Assembly: GCA_026122225.1 (NCBI GenBank)
Contig: JANEZZ010002239.1
Span: 248,001-312,000, forward strand
Length of the DNA: 64,000 bases
Source: Heloderma charlesbogerti
Taxonomy: Eukaryota; Chordata; Lepidosauria; Squamata; Helodermatidae
Reading direction: 5' to 3'
Shown: in pieces, positions 22,945 through 34,599 of the stretch
Layout: each line of letters opens with the position of its first letter
How positions within the stretch are numbered: position 1 is the stretch's first letter
Program-made: the position numbers and the translations under genes
The notes under the pieces: model-generated
Database searches by the model: none
The model's input: the letters and a program-made list of their open reading frames with translations, nothing else
Told to the model about the DNA's origin: nothing

Positions 22945-24650
22945 GTTTAATCTTTCAAGTCCCTTTCCTAATTTTCCTAGCATTGCATTTGTTTAGTGCA
23001 GCACACTATTGATATTTTCAGTGAACTTTACAGTATACATCCTCAATATCATTTTCCTGAGTATATCTACAGATATGTTTTGGCCAAATTACATGGAACT
23101 TAACAGCGTGGTTCTGCCCTTGAGTCCATTTCCCACCCCTGCCCCCAACACACAAATCCAGCACAGAGCCCCTAGTGCTGGAACCCTAGTATGGGAGAAA
23201 GGAGCTTTAACTCTCCCCACCCCCTGTGGTTCTGATAAAAAAAGTGTCTTTGAAACAAAGGGGACGTTTTTTATAATGCCAGTTGTGTCATGGGAGACCC
23301 TGATCTGAACTGGGACTAGAAGAGGGTGAGGTTAAAGCTCCCCTACCTCCCATGATAGTGCCATAATCCAGAGCGGGCCACTGCACTGGCAATGTGTGAC
23401 AAGCTAACCAGCACTCAAGGGCAAAACTATGCAATTAAGAAAGGTCACATATAGTTTGGCCCTTAGATGTTGGCACTGCATATGTGAAGGTAGTCATAAT
23501 TTTTTGTTTGCCCATTGTGTATCATGTTATAGGGCTTTACATTTCATTTCATCTGTTTCCTAATCATCAGCTTGGAGATATTCCTGCAGTGATTTTGCCA
23601 GTCTGTTTTCAGAATTTAAATTTTACCATTCTGAACAATTGGGATGACATCTAGTAATTTTAGCTTTTGTCCTCTTAATTTTCATCCCTTATTGAAACTG
23701 AACTTAAGTAATATAACTGTACCTATGTATATTCTTCATCTTACACTTGGCTCTTCTCCCCCCACCCTAGTCTATTGGAATGAAGATTGTAAGCTCCTCA
23801 GGGCACTGTTACTCTGCACAGGATGCATTCCTCAAATTCAGAAAGAAAGAAAATCGAGTGCATAAATTCCTTTTCATAATTTAATTTTTATTTCCATTAC
23901 TACTAAACTTTGCCTCTAGTGTTGACCAGTGAATACAGGCTTTTCTATGCTCTGGTCAACGAACAACAAACCAAAACCATACCAACATTATGATCTCATT
24001 CATTTGTGCATTTTCCACCGAAGCAAACCCAAGCTTATTCTAGAAAGTAGCATGGTGGTTCTGCATCAGATACCTAGACCAAGAAAGCCTGTTGGACTTC
24101 TGGAATTTTGCATCCCAGATATGTCTTCTAGTTGGAATTGGCATTATCCTGCTTGACTACAGTAACATATTAAAACATGCTGGATTTATTCTTCTAGTGC
24201 TTTCAAAGGCAGAAGCATTCGTTACCAAAATGGAAACACTATGCCATGTGCATAATTGCTATGTAAAGACAAAATTTAAAAACCACCCCAAAGCAATAAA
24301 ATCTGTAGTTGTCTATGATTCGTATTTACTGTAAACAGGAATGCTTCTTGCCAAATGTCAGCAGTACAAACCAGCATCAGCTTATTCCAAAGGAGAAAAA
24401 TAAATGTTTGAAACTTCTTCTCCATTACTTGGGATGAAAGCTGTATGTAAAATTTGTCAGAATAGGAAACAAATTTGATCGTGCTTTTACAAATATAAGC
24501 TCAGCATTGCAACCAAATTAGAAGCGATATGTGGGCAATCATCAGCCATGTACATCAGCCAATCAACTAACCACATTACAGATAGGTGAGGAAATAGTGA
24601 TCCAAACATTGACACTACTCAGAAAAATTCTGGAGTATCAAGGACTACCC
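22945..24650. other. Unassigned AT-rich sequence
   Basis: No gene or family recognised. Several short frames have no family resemblance. Confidence 0.3.
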
Positions 24651-24654
24651 AGGA

Positions 24655-24765
24655 CAATTTAATAAATTTATTAAAATATTTCTATACTGCCTTTCATAAA
24701 AAAGATTCTAGGGCAGTTTAAAATCATTAAAAATGCTCAATACACTTAAAACATACAGCATATCA
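24655..24765 (-). mobile_element. LINE 3' end, inverted
   Basis: TTAATAAATTTATTAAAATA, TTTCTATACTGCCTTTCATA and TTCTAGGGCAGTTTAAAATC form the inverted version of a non-LTR 3' end (a GGCAGTATAGAAA-type block and an AATA tail), like those of the L2 copies here. Confidence 0.6.
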
Positions 24766-24769
24766 AACA

Positions 24770-25770
24770 CCATACACAGAGCAGATAAAAGTGCCCCTCT
24801 CCCCTTGATTTTCCCCTGTAGGGGTTTCCTCCCTCTCCCCATCTGCATGCAAATTAATACAACAAATCTGCTCTATTAGTTTGCACTAGGTGAAGTGGCA
24901 GAGGGGGATCGAATCCTCACTTGTCTTCAGAGGGAGTCAAGAGCCCTCCCCAACCCCCAATTTCACCTCCACTGTAGTCTTTTGCATGCCTTCAAAGGAA
25001 CTAAGGGTTCTGTTAGTCCCTAGGGGAACAATACAGATAGCAAGGAAGCAAAATTGGGGGGTTCTAAACCCCCCCCCGGGATGACTTTTTTTCAGTCCCC
25101 TTCAATTCCCACTTTCAACCCAACAGCATTTTTTCCCCAGCCCCTATAAAACCTAATGGCTACACAAGGTTCTTGTGTAAGGGGGCCAGGAAACAAACAC
25201 TTGTGGAGAGAAACTGGAATGGGGGCTGAAAGTCAGCCCCCTTGCAGATATTCCCTTTTGGCCATCCACCTAATTTCCTCCATCTAACAGTTCCATTCAT
25301 TCATTTGAGAGTAAGAAAAATGCTCCTGAGAAGAGCCCCAGATTAGCTTGGAACAATTACTTGAGTTCTTCCAATTTGTGGCAGAACAATTTGCATGAAT
25401 TCTGAGTTAATCAGATGAACCTTTTTGAAAGCTTGCCCAAAGTGCACCAGCACTTTGAACTGGACTTGGATGTGAATTAGTCATGAGTGAAGCTTCTTAA
25501 GACTGGTGAGATATGGTCTCACTATATGGTTGCCCCAACTTCTGTCAGTTTTGCTCTGCACTAAATGAAGCTTCCTAGCTATCTTAAAAGGCAGCCTTGT
25601 GTACAACACAGTGTAATCCAAGCAGGAGTTACCACAGAATGGATAACTATGGTCAGATCAATCTCTATCCACAAACAGTCATCATTTTGTCATGTTGTAG
25701 GCATGCTGTTAATAAAGACATACAGCATAAACACCTCAGAATACTGACATAGGCCATTTCACTTATAGTG
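24770..25770. other. Unassigned sequence
   Basis: No gene or family recognised. A C9-G3 run lies near 25070. Confidence 0.3.
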
Positions 25771-25772
25771 AT

Positions 25773-26100
25773 CAATAAAAGGAAGGACGTCTTCACACAG
25801 CCCATAGTTAAACTATAAAATTTGCTACCACAAGATGCAGTGATGGCCACCAATTTGGATGGCTTTAAAAGACAAATTCATGGAGGATAAGGCTATCAAT
25901 AGCTACTAGTTGTGAAGGCTATATATCACCTCCAGTATCAGAGGCAGTACGCTTCTGTATACCAGTTGCTGAGGAACATGAGCAGGAGCATGTTATTGCA
26001 CTCAGGTCTTACTTGTGGGCTTCCTACAGGCAGCTATGAACAGAATGCTGGACTAAACAGGCCTTTGGTCTGATTCAGCATGGCTCTTGTTATGTTCTTA
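25773..26100 (+). mobile_element. CR1 LINE 3' end (TTCTTA-ended subtype)
   Basis: The blocks GGCCACCAATTTGGATGGCT, AGAGGCAGTACGCTTCTGTA, GAACAGAATGCTGGACTAAA and TTTGGTCTGATTCAGCATGG appear in the same order as at 6902-7388. The copy is shorter at its 5' end and more diverged. Confidence 0.85.
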
Positions 26101-26104
26101 ACAT

Positions 26105-26830
26105 TATATCATCAGAGGAGCCATTCGTAGCGTCCCTGTGCATTAATGGATTCACTAAGTATGCTGACCTGGAGCTGCTCTCCTCATTAGAATTAATGTT
26201 GTTAAGCACTCCTGGAAGATATACACAATTCCACTGGTGCTTTGATGTCAGTCTGAAATGCAAATTCCTTTGACCTGCATTGTCCTGACAAGTGTGAAAA
26301 ACACCACCACCACCAGTAGTCATTCCTGCTCCAAGCTAGATTTGAACTGGCAACTCTATATATACTTTAGAGATAATAATCTGACATTCCCTTCATTAAA
26401 ATGCAACGACTGTCAGACTGCTCCAGTAAATCATTGCTCTTTCAATACACACCACTTTGCCAGGTATCTCTCTAAACAAAAAGACAAGCACAAACAGTGC
26501 CCCAAAGGGCTTACAGGGAGATTTACACAAAAGAGTAAAGAGACTAAAGGCCAGAGTAGATGCGAAGGTGGCAAATCCATGTTTTAAACCCTGCATCTGT
26601 CTCAATCATATTGAAAGCAAGGGGGCTGGGTCTGATTTAAAGAGCAAAACCTCACAACAGGGCTACCAAAGCCTTCCCTGCTTGCTACTTCCTTATCTTT
26701 CCAAAGTCTGTCCACCAAGGTGATTTTAAAATACTGAAACAAAGTATGGGTTCTTGCAATTGGTGATGGTAGAATAGCTCTCTGAAAGCTACAAAGGGCG
26801 AAATCCAATTCAACTGTCCCGCTGGCAGAA
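26105..26830. other. Unassigned sequence
   Basis: No gene or family recognised. Overlapping frames on both strands at 26258-26605 have no domain I know. Confidence 0.3.
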
Positions 26831-26842
26831 CTGACCTCCAAC

Positions 26843-27257
26843 TAGGGATATACGGACCGTGTAAAATCTGCTCCGTCTGTGTTTTGCGGATTGTCAGGTG
26901 CCTTTCGTTCCATCATCTGCCCACAGACAGATGTGAATTTTTTTTTTCATCTTGCAGAAAAATACGGAAATAATTACATTAATATTTACCTAAGTATTTA
27001 CATTAGTATTTACATAATTTACCCCAGTACATAACATTTAGTGTATTATCCCCTATTCCATTCTACATTTCCTCAGCAGAAACTTACGAATTTTTCTACG
27101 GATTTATATGCGTAAATTTCGGGAAAGTAAAAAAATCATCCGAAAGTCTACAGACTCCATAGGGCCTGAGGGGGTCACTCCACAGCAGATTCCGCAGGTC
27201 GGATTCTTAGAAATCCAAGCCCATTTTAAACCGTCTCGAATTTCTCTGGCATCCCTA
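26843..27257. mobile_element. Non-autonomous hAT-like element, family B copy 2 (415 bp)
   Basis: The ends are TAGGGATATACGGA and inverted CATCCCTA. The target duplication CCTCCAAC is identical on both sides (26835-26842 and 27258-27265). Shared internal blocks with 13324-13718 include GATTGTCAGG, TTTCCTCAGCAGAA, GGAAAGTAAAAAAA and GGATTCTTAGAAATC. This copy keeps more CpG sites and a perfect duplication, so it looks younger than the copy at 13324. Confidence 0.92.
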
Positions 27258-27298
27258 CCTCCAACCTTCCAGAGCATATTTTGGGGGTGTACGAGGGG

Positions 27299-27323
27299 CT
27301 GTGTGTGTGTGTGTGGGGGGGGA
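27299..27323. repeat. (TG)n then G run
   Basis: About eight TG units are followed by an eight-G run. Confidence 0.9.
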
Positions 27324-27329
27324 TTTTGC

Positions 27330-28410
27330 TGATTAAAACAAAAACAGATCTAGTTCCACAAAGCAAAATTAAAATGTGTAACTTTGGATACATGAATCAG
27401 GATGAGAAACCACATAAGATCTCGATGTTACTAATGGATATTAATTTGAATGATACAGCCCCAAGATTGCTAATAAATTTCTATGTAGTGCTGATGTATG
27501 AAAACTGGCTAGCTCTTCTTCATAATAAAAAGATTAACACCATCCAGCCCCTGAACTCATCTGTGTAAAGCACAGGTGTCTTATCTCACTCCAGATGCTA
27601 CCTGGCAGACCAGCTGCTGATGAGGGAAAACTATGTCTAGACTCAGCTGGAGTGAATTACTTTATCAGAATCCTCCATAGGAGCTTGTATGAATGGCTGG
27701 CAATGTTTCTGGCTAACCCAAGCATCGAACTCACTCTGGGAGGAGGGGCAGGACTAGCTTTCTCTGGCTAGGAGCAACATTCCCCTTTCTTGGAAAGGGA
27801 TAGTTAGATGGGCCAGGACAGCCAGTTATTACAGCCTTATACCTATAAATTCTCCTGCTCTGTATCAAGAGCCAACCTCTAACTTTTAAGCATCAAGGAG
27901 AATTCTCATTGGTTATCATTGCAGCAAGTTATCCATAACTGCTCAGATTTCATGCATGTGAAGAATCACTGCATCAGCATTGTGCGCAATGGAAAGAACA
28001 TACACAAAGCTAAGCTAGCAGATCTAAATATTTTTTTAAAACCTGTGAGTGCTTTCAAACAAAGTTCCCCCCCTCCCCCCAATACACAACACATACACAA
28101 AATTTGAAGTGGCTGTTCTCAGGACTGGATGTTTGAATCTCCCTTTACTGTGGGTTTTATAGTACCTTTATGAGAAGCTCTTGGTACACTGGATCCCTGA
28201 ATGGCACTTAGAAAAAGAGGGTAGTGTTTTCCTATGCCAAAATCTACGACTCCAGGTGGAATCTAGCTATAAAAATGTCTCACAATCAAGCATGGCTTTA
28301 TTAATCAATCCGCAGTCATTAATCCCAAAATAACAGTAACAAAAAGTTACCACAAAACAAAAATTACTATTGATTTCGCTAGAGAAATTGTATTGTAATC
28401 AATTCTCACA
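27330..28410. other. Unassigned sequence
   Basis: No gene or family recognised. Confidence 0.3.
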
Positions 28411-28423
28411 AAAACAGAATGGC

Positions 28424-28788
28424 CCGGGTTGCACGTCACAACAACCCAGGGTTGTTTAAACCCTGGGTTGTGGTAAACTAGGTAGGAGCAAGCAAACATG
28501 CTCAGTTTCACTGCTTGATTCCACTGCACCCAGGCAGAGCTAAACAATCCTGGGACACTGGGCTACAACTCTGGGTTGTCTCTCCCCCAACAATTGAGAA
28601 TACCTGGTTCACATATTACAATCAACAACCAGGGATAAGGAGTCCCTGGGTTGTTTGGTTCTGTCCGACTGCAGCAGGAGCAATCAGGTGGCAAGAACAA
28701 GCAAGCTCACTTGCTCACACTTCATTTACAACAATCCAGGGTTCAAAAAGCAACCCCTGGGTCATTTTGACATGCAAACCAAGTCAAT
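28424..28788. mobile_element. Foldback DNA element with AACCCTGGGTTG-type ends
   Basis: The left end carries GGGTTGCACGTCACAACAAC and CCAGGGTTG. The right end, read inverted, carries GGTTTGCATGTCAAAATGAC and CCAGGGGTTG, so ~30-bp terminal inverted repeats are present. Just inside the left end, AACAACCCAGGGTTG pairs with CCCTGGGTTGT across a TTTAAA centre. I could not settle a target-site duplication, so the superfamily is open. Confidence 0.65.
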
Positions 28789-28913
28789 GCTACAGGAATG
28801 AATCCTAGACACTTGTAAAATGAGAACTTCAGCGGAAGGCTGTTTATACAGCACCAAGACATTAGGAAGGAAGACCAAGGCTTACTTGTTATATTTTGAG
28901 AGGATTTTAGCCA

Positions 28914-29272
28914 CTCGGGCTGTTTGCATAACACGGTAGCCCACTGTGCGTTAAATAATTTAATTTACTCAAGCCACAGTGAGACTGCAGCATGTGTGGG
29001 GCACACGTGGCTATGATTTTAAATATGCAACCCCAATTGGGGGTTGTCATGTTGTGTAAACCCAGCGAGTATGGGTTATGCGAGAGTTAAACAACCCTCA
29101 CATAACCTATGGTCTGCTTTACGGTTATGTGAGGATTATGCTCACCAGGTTCGCATAACACAACAACCCCCTAGTTGGGTTTGCATATTCAACCTGGCAC
29201 CCAAGTGTGCCATGGCTTATCATGGGTTAAATACCCCACGATGAGCCACGACGGTGTGTTGTCCAAACCAGG
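28914..29272. mobile_element. Second foldback element, adjacent
   Basis: The left end (CGGGCTGTTTGCATAACACG, then AGCCCACTGTG) resembles the inverted right end (CCTGGTTTGGACAACACACC, then TGGCTCATCGTG). Internal hairpins are clear: GGTTATGCGAGAG pairs with CCTCACATAACC, and GGTTATGTGAGG with a CACCAGGTTCGCATAAC segment. It is related in style to the neighbour at 28424 but not the same sequence. Confidence 0.55.
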
Positions 29273-29274
29273 TC

Positions 29275-30415
29275 ACTGTCTCAAGCCATTACTTCTCAGA
29301 CCAAGTTGCTGCTGTAGAAAGCAGCTATAGAGTGGTTTTCAAAAGCACTATGCAGTTGTTGGTGCCCTGTCATAACATCTTCTCTTATCACCTCCTGTAC
29401 CCCCAAGCACTAGGGCACTGAAATTAAAGACACCAAATCACTAGCGTTCCTACAGAGTTGTTCCCTTACTACACTGGACCATGCCTCTCCATCTATCCAT
29501 TAGGTTTGCCACAACAATGCCTTGGCCCTTTGCCACAATAACCAAATGGCCGGAGTACACATTACAGTTGCCTTGGAGAGGCCATGGAAAAGGTTTGTAA
29601 AATAGTGGTGGTTTTTTGCACATTTACCACTTCATCATCTGAAATTATCTTTTCTTCCACTATCCAGTCTTTAAACCCTGAAACCTGATTCCTTTCCCAT
29701 ATATAAGCTTTCCCTAATGACTTATCCTGATAAAACATATGATTAAACTGAGACCAACAGTGAAATTTTATTTTTCTCCCCCAAATTCCAAATAGTTGCA
29801 ATAATGCAACAAAAACAACAATATCAGAACTTTCCTCTTAATTAGACCAATATGGAATTTTCTATTAAACCATGGTAATGACATTATTGTACCCATTATT
29901 AACTTCTCTTCCAGCCAGGGCCAGATCAAATTCTTCCCCAGATAGAACAAGTCAGAAATCTACTGTGACTAGACTTTTAATACCCTTTTTACTTGCTCCA
30001 AGCTATAGTCATCAAAGTGATATAGACCATCAGACAGCCATATCTTCACAACCCAAAATGGCCCCCATTAAGATGAGGCCAGGTGTAACAAAATCCATAT
30101 TCTTGACTTTCAGCTCAAGCATAAAAATAGCAAGCTTATGTTAACCAAGTCAGTTATTTTCTTAACAGAAACAGCCCTTGAATGAAAATAAAAAGCCAGA
30201 TTCCTGAGTCTTCAGCAAATCCATTCCAGATTTCCACCAAGTGATAAGTACAAAAGTACTTCAGTTCTCGTCAGCCAAAAACACTGTGAAGTAATGTTGA
30301 TTTCCTAACATACCAACAAGGCCAGCCAGAGGAAGCACTGGTGTAATGTGAATATCTGGCTTATGCAAAGTGACATTAAGAAGCTTCAGTGAGGAAAGAA
30401 AAGAGGCAATTTCAA
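29275..30415. other. Unassigned AT-rich sequence
   Basis: No gene or family recognised. Confidence 0.3.
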
Positions 30416-30418
30416 TAT

Positions 30419-30545
30419 AAGAACATAGATTGTAAGACCTTCAGTCTATCTATCCCAGTGCTATCTATTCCAAACTGAAGGAGCTTTCCAGGTTTTCTCT
30501 TGGATCTGCTATCACTTCACTGGAAATATCTGGGCTTGAACCATG
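30419..30545 (-). mobile_element. tRNA-headed SINE, fragment without head
   Basis: ATAAGAACATAG, CAGTGCTATCTATTCCAAAC and GGAGCTTTCCAGG, then GGGCTTGAACC, follow the inverted body of the SINE seen with its head at 54018-54186. The match stops before the tRNA-like part. Confidence 0.55.
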
Positions 30546-30549
30546 TTAG

Positions 30550-31515
30550 CAACCATTTGCATTTACATTCAAACCAAGATTAAGCACTTTGAAATCTGTT
30601 AATTTTAAAGGGAGAGTTACAGACACACTTAAATACATTATCATGTTAAAATAAATGAAGCATACAAATGCTATACTTTGACTGGCTCGTGCCCTATGTT
30701 TCTTCATGAATGAGACATAGTATGGTCCGTATCATGGTAAGGAGGAAAAAAGACTCCCTATACAGCATGGCTGAAATGGGCATCAAAACCAAGTGAGCAG
30801 TGGCTTCTTCCAGGAAAGATCATGCTGCCAAAGGAACCCAGTCGAGCTTTGTTAGTCATACTTTCATATGTGCAGCTAGCGATCTAGGATTTGGGTTTGC
30901 ATCTCTGTCAGCTTAAGCCAATTAAGTCAATGGCTTAACACATGAATGGCTTAACACATTAAGCCAATGGAGACCGGATGAACATTGCAATGCATGTACA
31001 CATTTGGACAGACAAGCACATCAGCTGCATGCAGGATGTGACAGTGTGTCCCAGAAACCCCCCAACCTCCAATCTTTCCGTCATTCTAACAAGAGGAGAC
31101 ATTGTGCTTCCTCAGTTGTCATGCCTGATGGTGCCGAAAACAAATGGTGGCTCTGCTCAGTTTTGCCTTGAATAAAATGACTGGGATGTACTTACAAGAA
31201 AATGAATTCAGGACCAACCTATGCATGAAAGCTGTACTCTGGGAAGCTGAAACCATCCCTCCAACCCCAAATGAGGTATGTGCGTGTCATGGTGGCAAAG
31301 TCTAAGAAGTCTAAGAAGCAGCCCTGCTCTTGCCATTTCACACAACCAATCTACCAGTTGGTGGCTACAATTTACAGTGTGACAATCACAGTCATTCGAA
31401 ATAAGGCCTCAGAAATAGACTGTAGAAGTCAGTGACTGGGGCAAAAGGGAGTAAGTTGCATCATTGCACTTGTTGGTGTTCTTCAATACGCTCTGTATAT
31501 TACTTGATTATTGTC
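30550..31515. other. Unassigned sequence
   Basis: No gene or family recognised. A short direct repeat of a GGCTTAACACAT segment lies near 30930-30960. Confidence 0.3.
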
Positions 31516-31518
31516 AGT

Positions 31519-31724
31519 CAGAGTGAGGCCCAAAACAGACAGGGCGGGCATGGAAGAGATGTGATTGGACCTCCTTTACTTTTTTCCCTTTTACTTCAAA
31601 GCAACTGGGCAGGTGGGGCTCCAGTTTTGATGAGATCACTGGTACTGCAGGGGGAGGTAGCTAAATAAAGTCCAGAGATCCAATCATGGACCTCCTGGAC
31701 CACGTCTGTTTTGGCCCTGAGCTG
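31519..31724. mobile_element. Inverted-repeat MITE (~206 bp)
   Basis: The left arm has GGCCCAAAACAGACAGGGCG and GTGATTGGACCTCC. The inverted right arm has GGGCCAAAACAGACGTGGTC and ATGATTGGATCTC. The arms pair over about 45 bp. No convincing target duplication was seen. Confidence 0.6.
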
Positions 31725-31734
31725 TTAGTCTGTT

Positions 31735-32835
31735 GAGGAATTTCCCAACTGATTCTCTTTATCTTCTGGTATTGCTTTCCTTTGCAGCTTCCTTGCCTTT
31801 GGTGCATCATGTGCTACATCAGTCATCATTGGAAAGTGGACTTATATGGATCAGTGTCCTGATCCTTTAGGACAAAACGAAATAGGTTTTAGAGATAGTA
31901 TGCAAAGGGTATTGTTGTTTTGTTAAAGCACCATAAAAAAAAAAGCATGGCAATAAATCTGACTTATGACTGAATCCAAACCTTATAGCTGCCTATATCC
32001 TCTCGATCAGAGAGAGATTTCAAACAGTGAAACAGTCATTATCACTAGGTCTATGGGATTTTGTGGGATTTTGGAGCCTGAGCCATATAATATTTAAACT
32101 GCAGCTGTTGTGTCAGACTGCCCCATACTGTTTTCAAGCCAAATGTGTAATTTGCTTTCAGTGGCAGGAACTTCTTTAGTTAGGAGATGGGTGTGGACAG
32201 GGCACTGAAGTAAATTAGTCCATAAAAGAAACATGCTGATTCATTTTATTTTGTTCATGTTCATTGTTAGTTCACTTCCATTCCTGCTAGGGATGTTAGA
32301 TGCTGTCAACAAACACAAGCAAAGCAAGTTCCAAGTTCCTCGTAGAGCCTCATAGCCATTTTTGGTCCTTTTCTATTTCCTGCTTTCCTGAGAGTTTATT
32401 CACTGAAACCATATGGAGGGTCTACGCACTCTTTCCTTCACATGATGTTCTTTCTATAGACAGTGAATGTTTCCAGACAAGACTTTTGTTGTGCAATTGC
32501 CCTGACTCATTCATAGTATTGTATAGGTCCAGATGATGTTGTCTTCCATGTGTAACCCTCCTGTATTTTTCCACTGCTTCTTCCATCCTTTTTTTACCAC
32601 AGAAAAGCTGTTAAGGTGGAAAAGATGGAATAGGTACACAATTAATTTTGATTGTAGTGCTAGGAGCTGTCTGTCTGGAAGTACTCACTATCTTCACTTC
32701 AGCTTCAGTTACCCTTTTAATAAACCAGGCATGTACTGAACATACTTGTTCTGAATTATACGCTCTTTTTCTGTATAGCAAAAAGAAGATTCCCTGTTAT
32801 GCCTATGTTGAGAAGGGAACTGTGTCATCTCCTCT
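31735..32835. other. Unassigned sequence
   Basis: No gene or family recognised. TAGGGATG at 32288 resembles a family-A/B end but has no partner. Confidence 0.3.
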
Positions 32836-32841
32836 GAGTTT

Positions 32842-32932
32842 ACAACTCAGCAATACCTTTATTAGGATCAAGCAAAATTCCACAAAAATGTGCAAGCTTT
32901 TGAGTTTTCCAGAACTCTTCATCAGGCTAGAT
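32842..32932 (-). mobile_element. Retroelement-type 3' fragment with hammerhead-like core
   Basis: On the minus strand the order is CTGATGAAGAGTTCTGGAAA, ACTCAAAAGCTTGC, ACATTTTTGTGGAATTTTGC and CTAATAAAGGTATTGC. I know this layout (CTGATGAAGAGTT...AACTCGAAAGCTTGC...AATAAAGGTATTGC) from dispersed vertebrate repeats but cannot name the family with certainty. A Penelope-like element is possible. GAGTT and AACTC can pair. Confidence 0.45.
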
Positions 32933-32978
32933 GGAGCAAAAAGCAGATGGAGCAGAGGCGGGGAAAGGAACAGAAAGA

Positions 32979-32993
32979 TTTTTTTTTTTTTTT
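32979..32993. repeat. Poly-T run
   Basis: Fifteen Ts, followed by AAA. Confidence 0.9.
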
Positions 32994-32999
32994 AAACCC

Positions 33000-34570
33000 T
33001 GTCCTGATGCAGTGGCCACAAGGTCTGCAGGTTAGATAGGCCCAGTCTCAAAATGGAGATTTCAGACTGAATGAATTAGACAGTGGGAAGTGTTGAAGGT
33101 ATCAGATTCCATTTGCAATGCATTTTGGGAAAGAGGAGCAGCGCTGGTTGATCTCCATTTCTGAAAACAGAAAGTCCGGCTGTAACTTTGATCTGCCTCT
33201 TACCTAGAGTGAAACACTCAAGATTCTAAGTGTACTTCTACATAAAGTGCAGAGAAGCATGTCAATCTTTATATTAGCAAAGCTGGAGATTAATTTTAAG
33301 TGGCACACTTGGTAAAAAATGTAAGCTGATGCCAAATTGTAAGTACATCTCCAGGTGGTAGAAAATCTTCTTCCTCTGATGGTAGATTCTGTTCTGAACA
33401 GCTAAATGCAGTATTTTTTTCCCCCTCATGGACTAGCACAGCTATCTTTGCTTTGTTTAGCCTCCTCTGAGGTAACCTATGGTGTTTTTATACCTTAGTC
33501 CAGTCTGTGCTGAATGTGTATGGATCCGGAAATACTTTGTTTGCCACTAGCTTGAATTTCAGTACATTGAACTGTTAGTGCCAGCACGCACAGCGCGCAC
33601 TGATTACTTTCAACATCATACAATGTGGAAAGCTTCCTTAATTACTCTTTCGGTTGCTGCCTTACACAGGGTTTTAATATTGTTTGTGGCGACAGCTGAC
33701 TGTTTTCTCATCATGCCAAATAATCTCAAATGTGGGAATTTCAACATATATTTGCCATTCTCTCAAGCGTCATTCTTCCCCAGCCTTGGTTAAAGGGGAA
33801 AGTGTTTGCTGAGTCACCCAGAGAAAAAATAAGCCATACATCCAGCTGGCTTCACCACAATTTGGTTTAAGATGATGGAGCAGCAGCTCTACATCAGAAT
33901 TAGTTCTGCAGTTGCTTCGTCACACTGAAGTGAAGTGGAAATTAAAATACAAATTAGGATTACTTGAAATGAAATCATCGATCTTCTAATCAACCTTCAA
34001 ATAATCCAGACTTTAATACATTCAGTTTAACAAAAGGCATGGATTCAAGCATCCAGCCAAGTGAGCAAATCTGAGACTTGCATTTATGCATTGGAACAGC
34101 CTTCTTTCTTTTAGTTCTACTGGGATGTCTCTTGGTGACCTTGCTATCCTACCAACTGCCTTGTTTCCTTAGCATGCTGATAAGCAGCCGCTCTGACATC
34201 CGTTCTGTGCACTTGGACTGCTCCTTGAATACTGCACTCGCCCTTCTTGTAACTATGAAATTGCCCTCTGGGTTGACATAACCACTATCTTTGTTTATTG
34301 GCAGAGTTGTTTTTGCAGTGTCAGAAATTACTGATGGATGCATTTCGCTGAAACATGAATGAAAAGAAACGGAAGAAGCGTGTTTTCTTTTTCTATACAC
34401 AAACCGTCAAGCTTACAAAGCAATATCAAATCCCAGATAAAGTTAGATTTACTAATTTGCTTCTTTATCTTGCTTCATTTTACTTCAAATAATTACAGGG
34501 TATTGCTCTCAAACACTGTGACCCAGTTCGCCTGTAATAATGTGCAGGCTGAACAGCAGTGAGCGACCAC
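33000..34570. other. No gene; parts look like conserved non-coding sequence
   Basis: The stretches 33560-33780 and 34160-34560 lack recognisable repeats and keep several CpG sites in an AT-rich setting. They have a balanced, complex sequence on both strands with no convincing reading frame. This is an impression from composition, not a measured conservation score. Confidence 0.3.
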
Positions 34571-34599
34571 GCTGCCTCCCCTGCGCTGGTCGCTTCAGC

